Assembly: GCA_050305635.1 (NCBI GenBank) | Contig: JBNLFS010000079.1 | Span: 1 to 64,000, forward strand | Origin: Thiodiazotropha sp050305635 | GTDB lineage: Bacteria > Pseudomonadota > Gammaproteobacteria > Chromatiales > Chromatiaceae | DNA: 64,000 bases | Direction of reading: 5' to 3' | In this document: positions 28,977 to 37,829 of the stretch, piece by piece | Layout: every line of letters begins with the position of its first letter | Position numbering within the stretch: position 1 is the stretch's first letter | The notes under the pieces: model-generated | What the model was told of the DNA's origin: nothing | Databases searched by the model: none | The model's input: only the letters and a program-made list of their open reading frames with translations | Made by a program: the position numbers and the translations under genes

Positions 28977-29714
28977 ATGTTAGCCCCTGACTCACATACT
29001 GCAACTGAGACTGTCCAATTTTCCAAATCGGTTCTGCTTCAACTCCGCGATGTAAGTCGCCGATTTATGTTGGGGGAGACGGTCATTGACGCACTACACC
29101 CTCTCCAGCTCGACATTAATAGCGGCGAATTTCTTGCAGTCTGGGGACCTTCCGGTAGCGGGAAATCAACCTTGATGAATCTTATTGGGTTAATCGACGC
29201 ACCCACTTCCGGTGAAATATTTTTCTCGGGTCAGAGCACGATCAACTTATCCGATGATCAGTTAACAGCCTTTCGCTGCCACAATATCGGCTTCATCTTC
29301 CAAGGATTCAACTTGGTTCCAGTCCTATCCGCCTTGGAAAACGTTATGCTGCCCCTGCAGATCCGCGGCATCAATGATGGTCAGGCGCGTGAACTCGCGA
29401 CTGCGGCGCTTCAGGATGTGGGGCTAGACCGGTTCATCCGCTCTCGTCCTGACAAGCTCTCCGGCGGTCAGCGCCAACGGGTTGCAATCGCAAGGGCATT
29501 AGTCATCTCTCCCAAATTGGTTGTGGCTGACGAACCCACAGCGAATCTAGACTCCGAAAACAGTCTCATGATTATCGAAATGATGCGGGAGATGAACCGG
29601 GCAAAGGGCGTTACCTTTGTCTTTACAACACATGACCCAAGACTTCTCGAGCATGTCGACAGGAAAGTACTACTGCGTGACGGCTTTATCCAACGAGACG
29701 AAGTGACGCCATGA
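28977..29714 (+). CDS. LolD/MacB-type ABC transporter ATPase
   Basis: Nucleotide-binding subunit of 245 aa. Walker A GPSGSGKS at residues 57-64, Q-loop in FIFQGFNLV, signature LSGGQ at 161-165, Walker B LVVADEP at 181-187, and H-loop TTHDPR. The LolD/MacB/FtsE subgroup works with long-loop permeases to extrude lipoproteins, peptides or lipids from the inner membrane. It overlaps the permease gene by four bases. Its place in the cluster suggests export of the cluster product. Confidence 0.92.
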   Translation: MLAPDSHTATETVQFSKSVLLQLRDVSRRFMLGETVIDALHPLQLDINSGEFLAVWGPSGSGKSTLMNLIGLIDAPTSGEIFFSGQSTINLSDDQLTAFRCHNIGFIFQGFNLVPVLSALENVMLPLQIRGINDGQARELATAALQDVGLDRFIRSRPDKLSGGQRQRVAIARALVISPKLVVADEPTANLDSENSLMIIEMMREMNRAKGVTFVFTTHDPRLLEHVDRKVLLRDGFIQRDEVTP

Positions 29715-30970
29715 AACTCCTGACCCTGGCACTCCGAGGCCTGACCCGAAATCATCGTCGTTCGATCGTAACTCTGCTTGCAATCGCTTTCGGCTTTGCT
29801 GCGATAAGCCTTTTCGCAGGTTATACCCACAATATCTACGACGGACTCTCCCGTCAGGCGATCCACGGCGAACTGATTGGTCATCTGACTCTGAGCAAAC
29901 GCGGCATGAGCACCGAAGGTAAACTCGACCCGGAGCAGTATCTGCTAACCCAGGATGAAATCACCCGCATCACGACTCAGATTCAATCTGAGCCGCATAT
30001 CAAACTGATCGCACCACGGCTTGCGTTTTCTGGACTAATAACGAACGGTCAAGCAAGCACCATTTTCCTTGCAGAGGGCATCTCACCTGAACACATGGAC
30101 CGTTTACAGGAAAACATGTTGACTGAAATGGAAGCGAACAGCGGCATGTATGACAAACTAGAGAAGAGCCTCGATCCCGCACATCAGTCCGGGGTGGCCG
30201 TCAGTGAAGGACTCATCGAACTCTTGCATCTTCATGTCGGCGGCGATGCCATTTTACTGGTCAATACACTTTCCGGGCAGGCAAACGCTCTAGATGTTTC
30301 GGTCGACAGCACCTTCAACACCGGAAACGCAGGAACGAATGACAAATTCGCCTTCGTACCACTGAATTTGTCCCGCAGCTTGCTCGATGCGGATGGTCGC
30401 GCCGATCGACTGACTTTGCTATTGGATGATGTTGAACAAACTTATGTCATGCGTGACCGCTTACTACAGACGCTCAACAACTCAGGGTTCGATATCGAAA
30501 TTATTACTTGGCAAGAGCTTTCCACGTTTTACCGGCAGGTACATGGGATGTTCAATATGATTTTCGGTTTTATCTTCTCCATCGTGCTTGCCGTGGTGCT
30601 TATGAGTGTCGCAAATTCCGTGGGTATGACGGTGATTGAGCGAACCCGTGAGATCGGCACTCTTCGCGCTATTGGTCTCAAGCAAGGCGGTGTAATCCGT
30701 CTGTTCGCCACGGAAACCCTACTTTTGACCCTGGTTGGATGCTTTGTAGGCTTTCTACTGACCATCGGAGTACGCTACGGCATAAACCATTCGCACATTG
30801 CTTATACTCCGCCCAATTCAGCCAATGAAATTCCTTTGCTTGTCGACATGGACTACCCGCGAATCCTTATGACAATGGGCCTGATGATGGCGGTCGGAAT
30901 GTTGGCAGCCTTCCTACCTTCCCGCCGCTCTGCAAGGCAACCGATCATTGATGCCTTGGGACACGTCTGA
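29711..30970 (+). CDS. LolC/MacB-type ABC transporter permease
   Basis: Permease of 419 aa. One helix near residues 17-37 (HRRSIVTLLAIAFGFAAISLF) is followed by a periplasmic domain of about 230 residues and three C-terminal helices starting near 278, the FtsX/MacB layout. VIERTREIGTLRAIGLKQGGV is the classic coupling segment. Acts with the ATPase immediately upstream. Mechanotransmission without a substrate tunnel is the known mode of the family. Confidence 0.9.
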   Translation: MKLLTLALRGLTRNHRRSIVTLLAIAFGFAAISLFAGYTHNIYDGLSRQAIHGELIGHLTLSKRGMSTEGKLDPEQYLLTQDEITRITTQIQSEPHIKLIAPRLAFSGLITNGQASTIFLAEGISPEHMDRLQENMLTEMEANSGMYDKLEKSLDPAHQSGVAVSEGLIELLHLHVGGDAILLVNTLSGQANALDVSVDSTFNTGNAGTNDKFAFVPLNLSRSLLDADGRADRLTLLLDDVEQTYVMRDRLLQTLNNSGFDIEIITWQELSTFYRQVHGMFNMIFGFIFSIVLAVVLMSVANSVGMTVIERTREIGTLRAIGLKQGGVIRLFATETLLLTLVGCFVGFLLTIGVRYGINHSHIAYTPPNSANEIPLLVDMDYPRILMTMGLMMAVGMLAAFLPSRRSARQPIIDALGHV

Positions 30971-30982
30971 AGGAGATCATCC

Positions 30983-31723
30983 ATGAAGCTTTATTTACAA
31001 TGGTTACTCACCGCAATTCTTTTCCTGGCAAACGGTCAGGTGATTGCGGAAGTCGATGCCCAGCAATTACTGAAGACAGCTGATCATGCACGTGGAGGTG
31101 GATTGCCGGGCATCGTCTGGGAGATTGACCTGACCACTCAGAAGAACGACAAACTCACCGACACCCAGCGCCTTGAGGTGCGGGCTGTCGACGACGCGAG
31201 CGTGGCTGAAACTCTGGAGCCAAGCCGATTCCGTGGATCCAAACTACTGCAGGTCGGTCGAAATATGTGGCTGACCCGTCCCGGCCTTTCCAAACCTGTC
31301 CCCATTTCCTCACGTCAGCGACTCAGCGGACAGGCCTCGAACGGCGATATCGCCGCAACCAATTATGCCTTGGATTACAATGCAAGTCTCGACGGCGAAG
31401 AGACTTTGGATGGAGAACCGTGTTATATCCTGGAGCTGACCGCTCGTCAGAAGAAGGTGACCTACGACCGGGTCCGCTATTGGATTTCAGTGTCCCGCAA
31501 TGTTGGCGTAAAGGCCGAATACTACTCCCTCTCCGGTAAATTACTGAAAACGGCTCGCTTCGAATATGGAAATTCCATTGACTACAACGGCAGGCTACTT
31601 CCGTTCATCAGTATGATGACGATCCGTGATGCCCTCATCGATGAAGTGACCACCATGAAGTTCGGTACGGTGGAGGTTCGTCAAATACCCTCAGCAGAGT
31701 TCGATCTTGGCGCCATGCAATGA
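30983..31723 (+). CDS. LolA-like periplasmic lipid/lipoprotein-sorting protein
   Basis: Secreted protein of 246 aa with a signal peptide (WLLTAILFLANGQVIAE). The half-barrel-like region (SKLLQVGRNMWLTRPGLSKPVPIS, in parts) and the length fit the outer-membrane lipoprotein-sorting family PF17131, relatives of LolA/LolB that often sit next to FtsX-type permeases. It could carry the exported lipid across the periplasm. AAGGAG precedes the ATG. It overlaps the barrel gene by four bases. Confidence 0.8.
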   Translation: MKLYLQWLLTAILFLANGQVIAEVDAQQLLKTADHARGGGLPGIVWEIDLTTQKNDKLTDTQRLEVRAVDDASVAETLEPSRFRGSKLLQVGRNMWLTRPGLSKPVPISSRQRLSGQASNGDIAATNYALDYNASLDGEETLDGEPCYILELTARQKKVTYDRVRYWISVSRNVGVKAEYYSLSGKLLKTARFEYGNSIDYNGRLLPFISMMTIRDALIDEVTTMKFGTVEVRQIPSAEFDLGAMQ

Positions 31724-32949
31724 GGGAAAAGTCCCTTGTGTCTCATCTTGGCGCATCCCTCTTAGCCGGTCTCTGTTTGACAGATTCTCTGATTGCCGCC
31801 GGAAGCGACTGGGATTTCTCCTGGAACGGCGAGATTTACGGCTATATGAGCAGCATGGATTTAATCGAAGACAGCTTGCTCAACCCCGACAACCAAATCG
31901 CTCAACTCCCCGAGAAGAGCGCCTCGGCCGAAATGCGATTCAACCTCAAAGCGGAGTGGGAAATGCTGCGTATGTCGATGCGGCCAATCCTTCTGGCCCA
32001 GGAGAACCGCAACGAATTTGACACGTGGCAGGAGCGGGATGCCTATCTCAGCCAGTGGCAGATACGACTGCAAGCCGCGCCGAGCTTGGGCCTGAGCGGA
32101 GGTCGCGAAGTACTCAACTGGGGACCGGGTCAATTTTGCTCCCTCGCCAGCCCGTTCTATTTCGACAATGGCCGTAATAATCCATTGCGCGAACTGAGCG
32201 GAGTCGACAATCTCCGGCTGCTGTGGGCTCCGAACAGAAGTCAGTCCTTGAGTGCTACATGGATCACCGGATCCGGTCATGACCAGGCGGATATTTGGCG
32301 CGACACCTGGCTGCTCAAGGCCGAGGGCCGTGGCGACGAATGGGCTGGGGGGCTGGTTGCTTCCGGCACTCCCGGACTGGAGACCTTTGCCGGATTATAT
32401 GGGCAGTACACTGTCAATGATGCCTTGCTGGTCTATGTCGAAGCGTCTTCCTCGACTCTCCCGGAAACCCTGTTGTCACCTTCGGACGAGACACAGCCAT
32501 TTAGACTCGAAAGCCCCTCCCAGCGACGTACCGATGCCCTGTTGGGGACCTCCTACACGTTCGATAGCGGCCAATCGCTCATCTTTGAATACATTCACTA
32601 TGGCCATGGATACGATGCAGAGGAAGCCGAAGCCTATTTCGACCGTGCTGAAGCGTCGCTACTGTGGGCCACTCAGGCGCTGGCCTTTTCTCCGCCGATT
32701 CTCGGACAAGATTATCTTTATCTGGTCCTGCAGAGCAATCCCCTGGAGACTTCGGGATACTGGCGTCTGATGGAGACCCACAACCTCACCGATCACAGCA
32801 ATAAGCTCTCAGCCTACGGTGAATACCAGGTATCGGACTCGATAACCGCATTCGCTTTCGCAGAGATTTCAGAGGGTGGTGTCCGCCAGGAGTTTTCAAG
32901 TCTTTATCGCTCCGCACTGACACTGGGCCTGAAGATGGCCCTGCCGTAA
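31720..32949 (+). CDS. Outer-membrane beta-barrel protein
   Basis: Protein of 409 aa with a signal peptide-like N terminus (LGASLLAGLCLTDSLIAAG) and many alternating aromatic/polar strands, for example LSATWITGSG, LLVYVEASS and LIFEYIHYGHG. GREVLNWGPGQ recalls barrels that handle polysaccharide or hydrophobic cargo. The family is not firmly recognised (DUF1302-like or Wzi-like are options). It forms the last compartment of a transporter-LolA-barrel series. Confidence 0.72.
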   Translation: MREKSLVSHLGASLLAGLCLTDSLIAAGSDWDFSWNGEIYGYMSSMDLIEDSLLNPDNQIAQLPEKSASAEMRFNLKAEWEMLRMSMRPILLAQENRNEFDTWQERDAYLSQWQIRLQAAPSLGLSGGREVLNWGPGQFCSLASPFYFDNGRNNPLRELSGVDNLRLLWAPNRSQSLSATWITGSGHDQADIWRDTWLLKAEGRGDEWAGGLVASGTPGLETFAGLYGQYTVNDALLVYVEASSSTLPETLLSPSDETQPFRLESPSQRRTDALLGTSYTFDSGQSLIFEYIHYGHGYDAEEAEAYFDRAEASLLWATQALAFSPPILGQDYLYLVLQSNPLETSGYWRLMETHNLTDHSNKLSAYGEYQVSDSITAFAFAEISEGGVRQEFSSLYRSALTLGLKMALP

Positions 32950-32974
32950 CACGAGCAAGAGACAGGAGTAGTCG

Positions 32975-34360
32975 ATGTCTAACACTGCGCATCTACAGGC
33001 CAGAAATGATCCCTTGTGCGGTTTTTTTCGCTGGGGAAGAAACCTCTTTCCTATCATCAACAGTCATGCCTGCATCCTCGAGGGTTTCATTGATCCCGAT
33101 AATCTTTATCAGGCACTGAACCGCACCATCGAACAGTTCGAGCACCTACATGATCTGTTTTCCACCAAACGATTAAACCACAACCGACCTCTATCCTCAG
33201 ACAAGCTATTAAAGGTCGTTGACACCACCTTTCCTATCGACTTTGGGTGCGAAGATTTTCGCCATCAACTCATGGCTTTGGCGGCTGCCGAGAGCAAAGC
33301 GCACAATCGCCCCGTACCGATCCTGCTCCACCTGATCCAGTCAACTCAGCAAATGAAGAGCTGTATCCATCTGGGTATAACCCACGATGTCGCTGATGTG
33401 AAAAGCGGCAATATCTTCCTGGCCGGTTTAATGCGTGCCTATGCAGAGCTGAATACGGGTGACTCGTCTGAAACCACACCGGTCAGTAAGACATTCGATT
33501 ATCCGCACATTTCTATGGATAGCCTCCGACCCGAGTGGTTCACATGGAAAGCCCCCATCGTTCGCTGGGCAAAGGCCAATCTGGAAATCACCCGGCGCAT
33601 GGCATCCAGAAACCGGACACGAATTGGCAACACGGTGAGCCGTCCGGAGGAAGGCAACGAGACCGATTTCTACCATATCACTCTACCAAATACGTTGCAG
33701 GACGGGTTACGGCAAACGGCTCGGTACTACGGGGTTACCCTGAATACACTTTTCTCAGCCGCACTGGTTCGCTATCTCGATCGATATCTGGCATGCACGC
33801 AAAACCAGGCTGTCTACACAATAGCCATCAGTCTGCGAAAACTCCTGGGGAGTATCTACTCAGAAACTTTCCGCAGCTTCATGATCGACTGCACACTCAA
33901 GGTACCCTTCGATCAAAACGACCGGACCTTGCTTGAAGCCATACAACACAGGACGACTGACGCCCGGGAACGCGGACTTGAGCTCGAACTTGGACGCATG
34001 GAAAGTGCGATCACCCTGTTTAAGAGCCCCCTGCCCCGCGCTTTTGTACTTTGGATCATGGGGCGTACCCAGGGCACGAATGTCCTGTACTCCAATCCGG
34101 GCGTCGTCGAAGAAGATTTCTCCCGATTTGGTCCTGGAGGGCCGAAGATCACGGCAATGACGATCTTCGGTTGTCTGGTGCCTCCCTACGATCTGATGTT
34201 CCACACACCCACCATTGGAGAGTCGCTGCAACTGGATCTCGTCTATCGCCGTGCCTGTTTCGAGAATATTGAAAAGGAGTTTGTGGATCCGCTGCTTTTC
34301 GAACTGAACCGTATGGTCGCTGCGGCGCATGAGAACACACCGCCACATACCGCATCTTGA
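32975..34360 (+). CDS. Condensation-domain-like acyltransferase
   Basis: Protein of 461 aa with the two-lobed CoA-dependent acyltransferase fold of NRPS condensation domains, PapA and WS/DGAT enzymes. The HHxxxDG motif appears as THDVADVKSG: the general-base His137 and Asp141 are kept, but the first His is Thr and the Gly after Asp is Val. TNVLYSNPGVV and the PPYDLMFHTP region match the second lobe. It would join the finished acyl chain to an alcohol or amine. AGGAG seven bases before the ATG supports the start. It is the last cluster gene; the following gene is convergent. Confidence 0.75.
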   Translation: MSNTAHLQARNDPLCGFFRWGRNLFPIINSHACILEGFIDPDNLYQALNRTIEQFEHLHDLFSTKRLNHNRPLSSDKLLKVVDTTFPIDFGCEDFRHQLMALAAAESKAHNRPVPILLHLIQSTQQMKSCIHLGITHDVADVKSGNIFLAGLMRAYAELNTGDSSETTPVSKTFDYPHISMDSLRPEWFTWKAPIVRWAKANLEITRRMASRNRTRIGNTVSRPEEGNETDFYHITLPNTLQDGLRQTARYYGVTLNTLFSAALVRYLDRYLACTQNQAVYTIAISLRKLLGSIYSETFRSFMIDCTLKVPFDQNDRTLLEAIQHRTTDARERGLELELGRMESAITLFKSPLPRAFVLWIMGRTQGTNVLYSNPGVVEEDFSRFGPGGPKITAMTIFGCLVPPYDLMFHTPTIGESLQLDLVYRRACFENIEKEFVDPLLFELNRMVAAAHENTPPHTAS

Positions 34361-34438
34361 ACGAGTTCTTGCTCAAGGCTCTGAAACGGTATATTCAGTC
34401 GTCGGGTTGATAAGCCTCGCAACGGCTTGGCGAAACGC

Positions 34439-36598
34439 TCAGAACGCCCCCTTCAGCCCCTCCAATTTACGCCGGAAGGATTCCACGACCTGACGGTTGT
34501 CGGAGGCACTGGAGACCACGCTGGGAACCAGCACCACCACCAGTTCGGTGCGCCGGTTGAATTTCGACTCCTGACCGAACAGCCAGCCGATGAGGGGGAT
34601 ATTGCTGAGATACGGCAACCCCGAACTTCCGCTCGTGCCCTGATCCTTGATCAGACCACCGAGGATCAGCGCCTCACCGTTCTGCACCGCCACGGTGCTG
34701 GTGATCTTGCGCGTGGAGATGGTCGGGGAATCCACCGTGGAGGTGCTGTTGGAGGAGACATCGCTCACCTCCTGGGAGATATCCAGGGTCACCAGACCGC
34801 TGGGGTTGACCCGGGGGGTGACTTCCAGCAGCACGCCGGTGTCCCGGTAGCTGATGTTGTTGATCAGCTGTGAATCCGATGTGGAGGTAGACTGGGACTG
34901 GCGGGTGACGATCGGCACCTGATCGCCGACTTGGATCGAGGCGGTTTCGTTATCCAGCACCATCACCGACGGGGAGGAGAGCACCCGGACCAGCGAGTCG
35001 CTCGCCAGGGCATTGAGCACCATGCGGACATCATTGACCGAACGCAGCACGGAGAAGTTGAACCCGGGCAGGATATTGGTGATATCCGCGGCACTGGAGC
35101 TGGACAGCACCCCCTGTCCGTCATAACGCCCCCCGTTGATGTTGGTGTTGAAGGCCCACTGCAGTCCGTATTGCAGTTCGTCCTCCAAAGCGACTTCAAT
35201 GATGGTGGCCTCCACCATCACCTGCAACTGGCGCACATCGAGCCGCTCCAGGGCGTTGCTGATAGTGGTGTACTCATCCGGGGTGGCGGTGATCACCAGG
35301 GAGTTGTGCTTGATGTCCGCCACCACCCGCACCTCCCCCTGGGAGTATTCACTGGTCGATCCGGTGAGGTTCAGATTGGCCGCCCGGGTACCCGTGGCGG
35401 TGGTGGTGACCCCGTCACTCTGGGTGCTGCTGCTGAGGGTCTCGACGGTCTTGCCCGGGGCCACCTTGGACATCTTGGTCTGGGTGGTGGAGGCACTGGT
35501 TGAGTAGAGCTGTTGCAGCAGATCCGCCAGATCCTGGGCATCCCCATTCTGCACCCGATAGACATACAGGCGTCGATTGGTACCCGTCTCCTCGGACTCG
35601 ACCCGGTCGAGACGGGGTATCCACTCGGCCGCGGTGCGCAGATAGTGCTTCTGCGGTGTGACCACCAGGATACCGTTGGCCTCCTCTACCGGAACGATGC
35701 GAAACATGCCCTGCAGGGGATTGTTTTCCACACTGCCGACGATGGCCTGAAGTTCCTTGATAACCACTGAGGTCTTGGCGTGCTTAAGGGGGAAGAAACC
35801 CACCGAAAGCCCCTTGATCCAGTCCACGTCAAACAGCCGTATGGTTTCCAGCAGTCCGCTCATCTCCCCGCCGGTGCCGGCCAGAACCAGCAGATTCCGC
35901 GCTCCGTCCACCCGTACGACGCCGCCCTTGGGCGTCAACGGCCCCAGGATGTCGGCCATCTCGTGGGCACCAATGAAGTTGAGGGGCACCACCTGAAGGG
36001 AATAACCGGACGGCAGGGGACTCTTGGCATCCGCCAGCTGCGCCACCGGCTGTCCCTGAATCGCCTTGGTCAGGGGCAGGATCCGATAGACATCCCCGTC
36101 CTGGACCAAGGCCGCGCCGTTCATCGCCAGCAGGGTTTCCAAGGTGGGCAGCAGATCCTGGCGCTTGAGCGGATTACCGGTCTGCAGGGTGACCTTGCCA
36201 TTCACCGCCGGATCGAGGATGTAACTCGCCTTAAGCAATTCGCCGAGCACCGTCTGGATCACATCGCGCAGGTCCGCCTGCTCGAAATTCAGGGTGATAT
36301 CCCCCTGGACGGCCTGATCCTGTGCGGAACCGCCGGGGCGCCCCTGGAGTCGCACAAAATCCCCCGTACCGTAAAAAAGCTCGGCCTGATTCTTCTCAGA
36401 GTTCTCCTGAGGGTTGAATGTCTGCGGCGCGGCGAACCCGGCATCGATGCTCGCTTCGGAGGTCAACCCCGGTGTGATATGGCCCGGCGGGAGTGCATGC
36501 GTCGCCTGATCGGCGACCCCCTGGCTGGAATCTTTCACACTGGCACACCCCGTCAACAGGGCAAGAAGCAGGGTAAGGGGGAAATACCTGGTCAACAT
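34439..36598 (-). CDS. gspD: Type II secretion system secretin GspD
   Basis: Outer-membrane secretin of 719 aa forming the exit channel for folded exoproteins. A lipoprotein signal (LLLALLTGC) follows the ATG at 36598. N0 domain (ITLNFEQADLRDVIQTV), N1-N3 repeats (VVPLNFIGAHEMADILGPL, VYRVQNGDAQDLADLLQQL) and the secretin core (VRVLSSPSVMVLDNETASI, VGDQVPIVT, GEALILGGLIKDQ) are in order. A serine-rich insert lies around residues 390-430. No other gsp gene is in the window. Confidence 0.92.
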   Translation of the reverse strand: MLTRYFPLTLLLALLTGCASVKDSSQGVADQATHALPPGHITPGLTSEASIDAGFAAPQTFNPQENSEKNQAELFYGTGDFVRLQGRPGGSAQDQAVQGDITLNFEQADLRDVIQTVLGELLKASYILDPAVNGKVTLQTGNPLKRQDLLPTLETLLAMNGAALVQDGDVYRILPLTKAIQGQPVAQLADAKSPLPSGYSLQVVPLNFIGAHEMADILGPLTPKGGVVRVDGARNLLVLAGTGGEMSGLLETIRLFDVDWIKGLSVGFFPLKHAKTSVVIKELQAIVGSVENNPLQGMFRIVPVEEANGILVVTPQKHYLRTAAEWIPRLDRVESEETGTNRRLYVYRVQNGDAQDLADLLQQLYSTSASTTQTKMSKVAPGKTVETLSSSTQSDGVTTTATGTRAANLNLTGSTSEYSQGEVRVVADIKHNSLVITATPDEYTTISNALERLDVRQLQVMVEATIIEVALEDELQYGLQWAFNTNINGGRYDGQGVLSSSSAADITNILPGFNFSVLRSVNDVRMVLNALASDSLVRVLSSPSVMVLDNETASIQVGDQVPIVTRQSQSTSTSDSQLINNISYRDTGVLLEVTPRVNPSGLVTLDISQEVSDVSSNSTSTVDSPTISTRKITSTVAVQNGEALILGGLIKDQGTSGSSGLPYLSNIPLIGWLFGQESKFNRRTELVVVLVPSVVSSASDNRQVVESFRRKLEGLKGAF

Positions 36599-36689
36599 CG
36601 ATCTCGCGGTTGAATTGGCCCTGAGTGCAGGGCACACAAAAAGGCCATTTTAACGGGTATGGACCCTTGGGTCACTGGAGAGTTTCGGC

Positions 36690-37721
36690 TCAGGAATCCA
36701 GTTGGTAACCCTTCTCATGAAACAGGCGCAAAGCCGCGTCCGCCACTTCAGCGTCGTACAGCACCCCCCGGTGTCGGTCAATCTCCGTCAACGCCTGTTC
36801 GATGCCAAGACTGGCACGGTAAGGCCGGTGGGACGCCATGGCTTCGATCACGTCCGCTACGGCAAGGATACGGGCTTCAAAGATGATCTCATTCTCGCGC
36901 AAACCCAAGGGATAACCGCTGCCATCCATGCGCTCATGATGCTGGCGGACGATCTGGGCAATCGGCCAGGAGTATTCGATACCCATGAGGATCTCGAATC
37001 CCGATTCGGGATGCTGCTTGATCAGAGTGTATTCGGCCGGACTGAGCTGGCCAGGCTTACTGAGATATTCGGTGGGAATGCTGATCTTGCCCACATCGTG
37101 TATCACAGCGGAAAGCACCAGCCCTTCGATCCGATCCTCAGGCATGTGCAATTCACGGGCGATCGCTTCAGCGATTTGCGCAACCCGGCGCTGGTGGCCT
37201 GCGGTATAGGGATCTCGCATCTCAACCATGGCCGCAAGCGCCGAAACGGAGTCCATCAGAGTGCGTTTCAGCCGCTCCTGGCTCTCATTCAGTGATTGGG
37301 TCCTCTCCATCACCCGCGCTTCAAGATAATGGCGCAAGCGGTAAAGTTCCAGATGGGTCCGCACCCGGGCCAGCAGCTCCTCGCGCTGGAAGGGTTTGGT
37401 GACATAATCCACCGCTCCGATATCGAAGCCCTTCAATTTCTCCTGGGTTTCAGAAATCGCGCTGACGAAAATCACGGGGATATCACGAAGACGATCGCTC
37501 TGTTTCAGGCGACGGCACACCTCGAAGCCGTCCAGACCCGGCATGCTGGCATCGAGCAATATCAGTTCGGGTGGTTGCGTCTGGGCGGCGCTCAATGCCA
37601 GTTCGCCATTAATCGCGGACCGGACCCGGAAGCCTTCCGCAGAAAGCAAATCGTTCAATAGCCTGAGGGAACTGGGGGTATCGTCTACGGCCAGAATATC
37701 GCCAGCGCCGTTTTCCGTCAT
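36690..37721 (-). CDS. Response regulator with HD-GYP phosphodiesterase domain
   Basis: Cytosolic regulator of 343 aa. The receiver (ILAVDDTPSSLRLL, acceptor Asp in LILLDASMPGLDG, Lys in VTKPF) is followed by a coiled linker and an HD-GYP domain with HDVGKI, HPESG, HHERMDGSGYP and AVADVIEAM. HD-GYP domains degrade cyclic di-GMP. The ATG at 37721 has AGGTGGA just upstream; an in-frame ATG at 37760 is less likely. It lies 108 bases downstream of a giant hybrid kinase gene on the same strand, a plausible partner. Confidence 0.94.
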   Translation of the reverse strand: MTENGAGDILAVDDTPSSLRLLNDLLSAEGFRVRSAINGELALSAAQTQPPELILLDASMPGLDGFEVCRRLKQSDRLRDIPVIFVSAISETQEKLKGFDIGAVDYVTKPFQREELLARVRTHLELYRLRHYLEARVMERTQSLNESQERLKRTLMDSVSALAAMVEMRDPYTAGHQRRVAQIAEAIARELHMPEDRIEGLVLSAVIHDVGKISIPTEYLSKPGQLSPAEYTLIKQHPESGFEILMGIEYSWPIAQIVRQHHERMDGSGYPLGLRENEIIFEARILAVADVIEAMASHRPYRASLGIEQALTEIDRHRGVLYDAEVADAALRLFHEKGYQLDS

Positions 37722-37829
37722 ATTTCCACCTGGTGTTTTGGACCTGTTAACACGGTTCACGCGTGATTATAGCGTGAAGCCGGACACTTACCTTAACCGA
37801 AGCCCATACCGACTCGAGCGTCACTTCCA

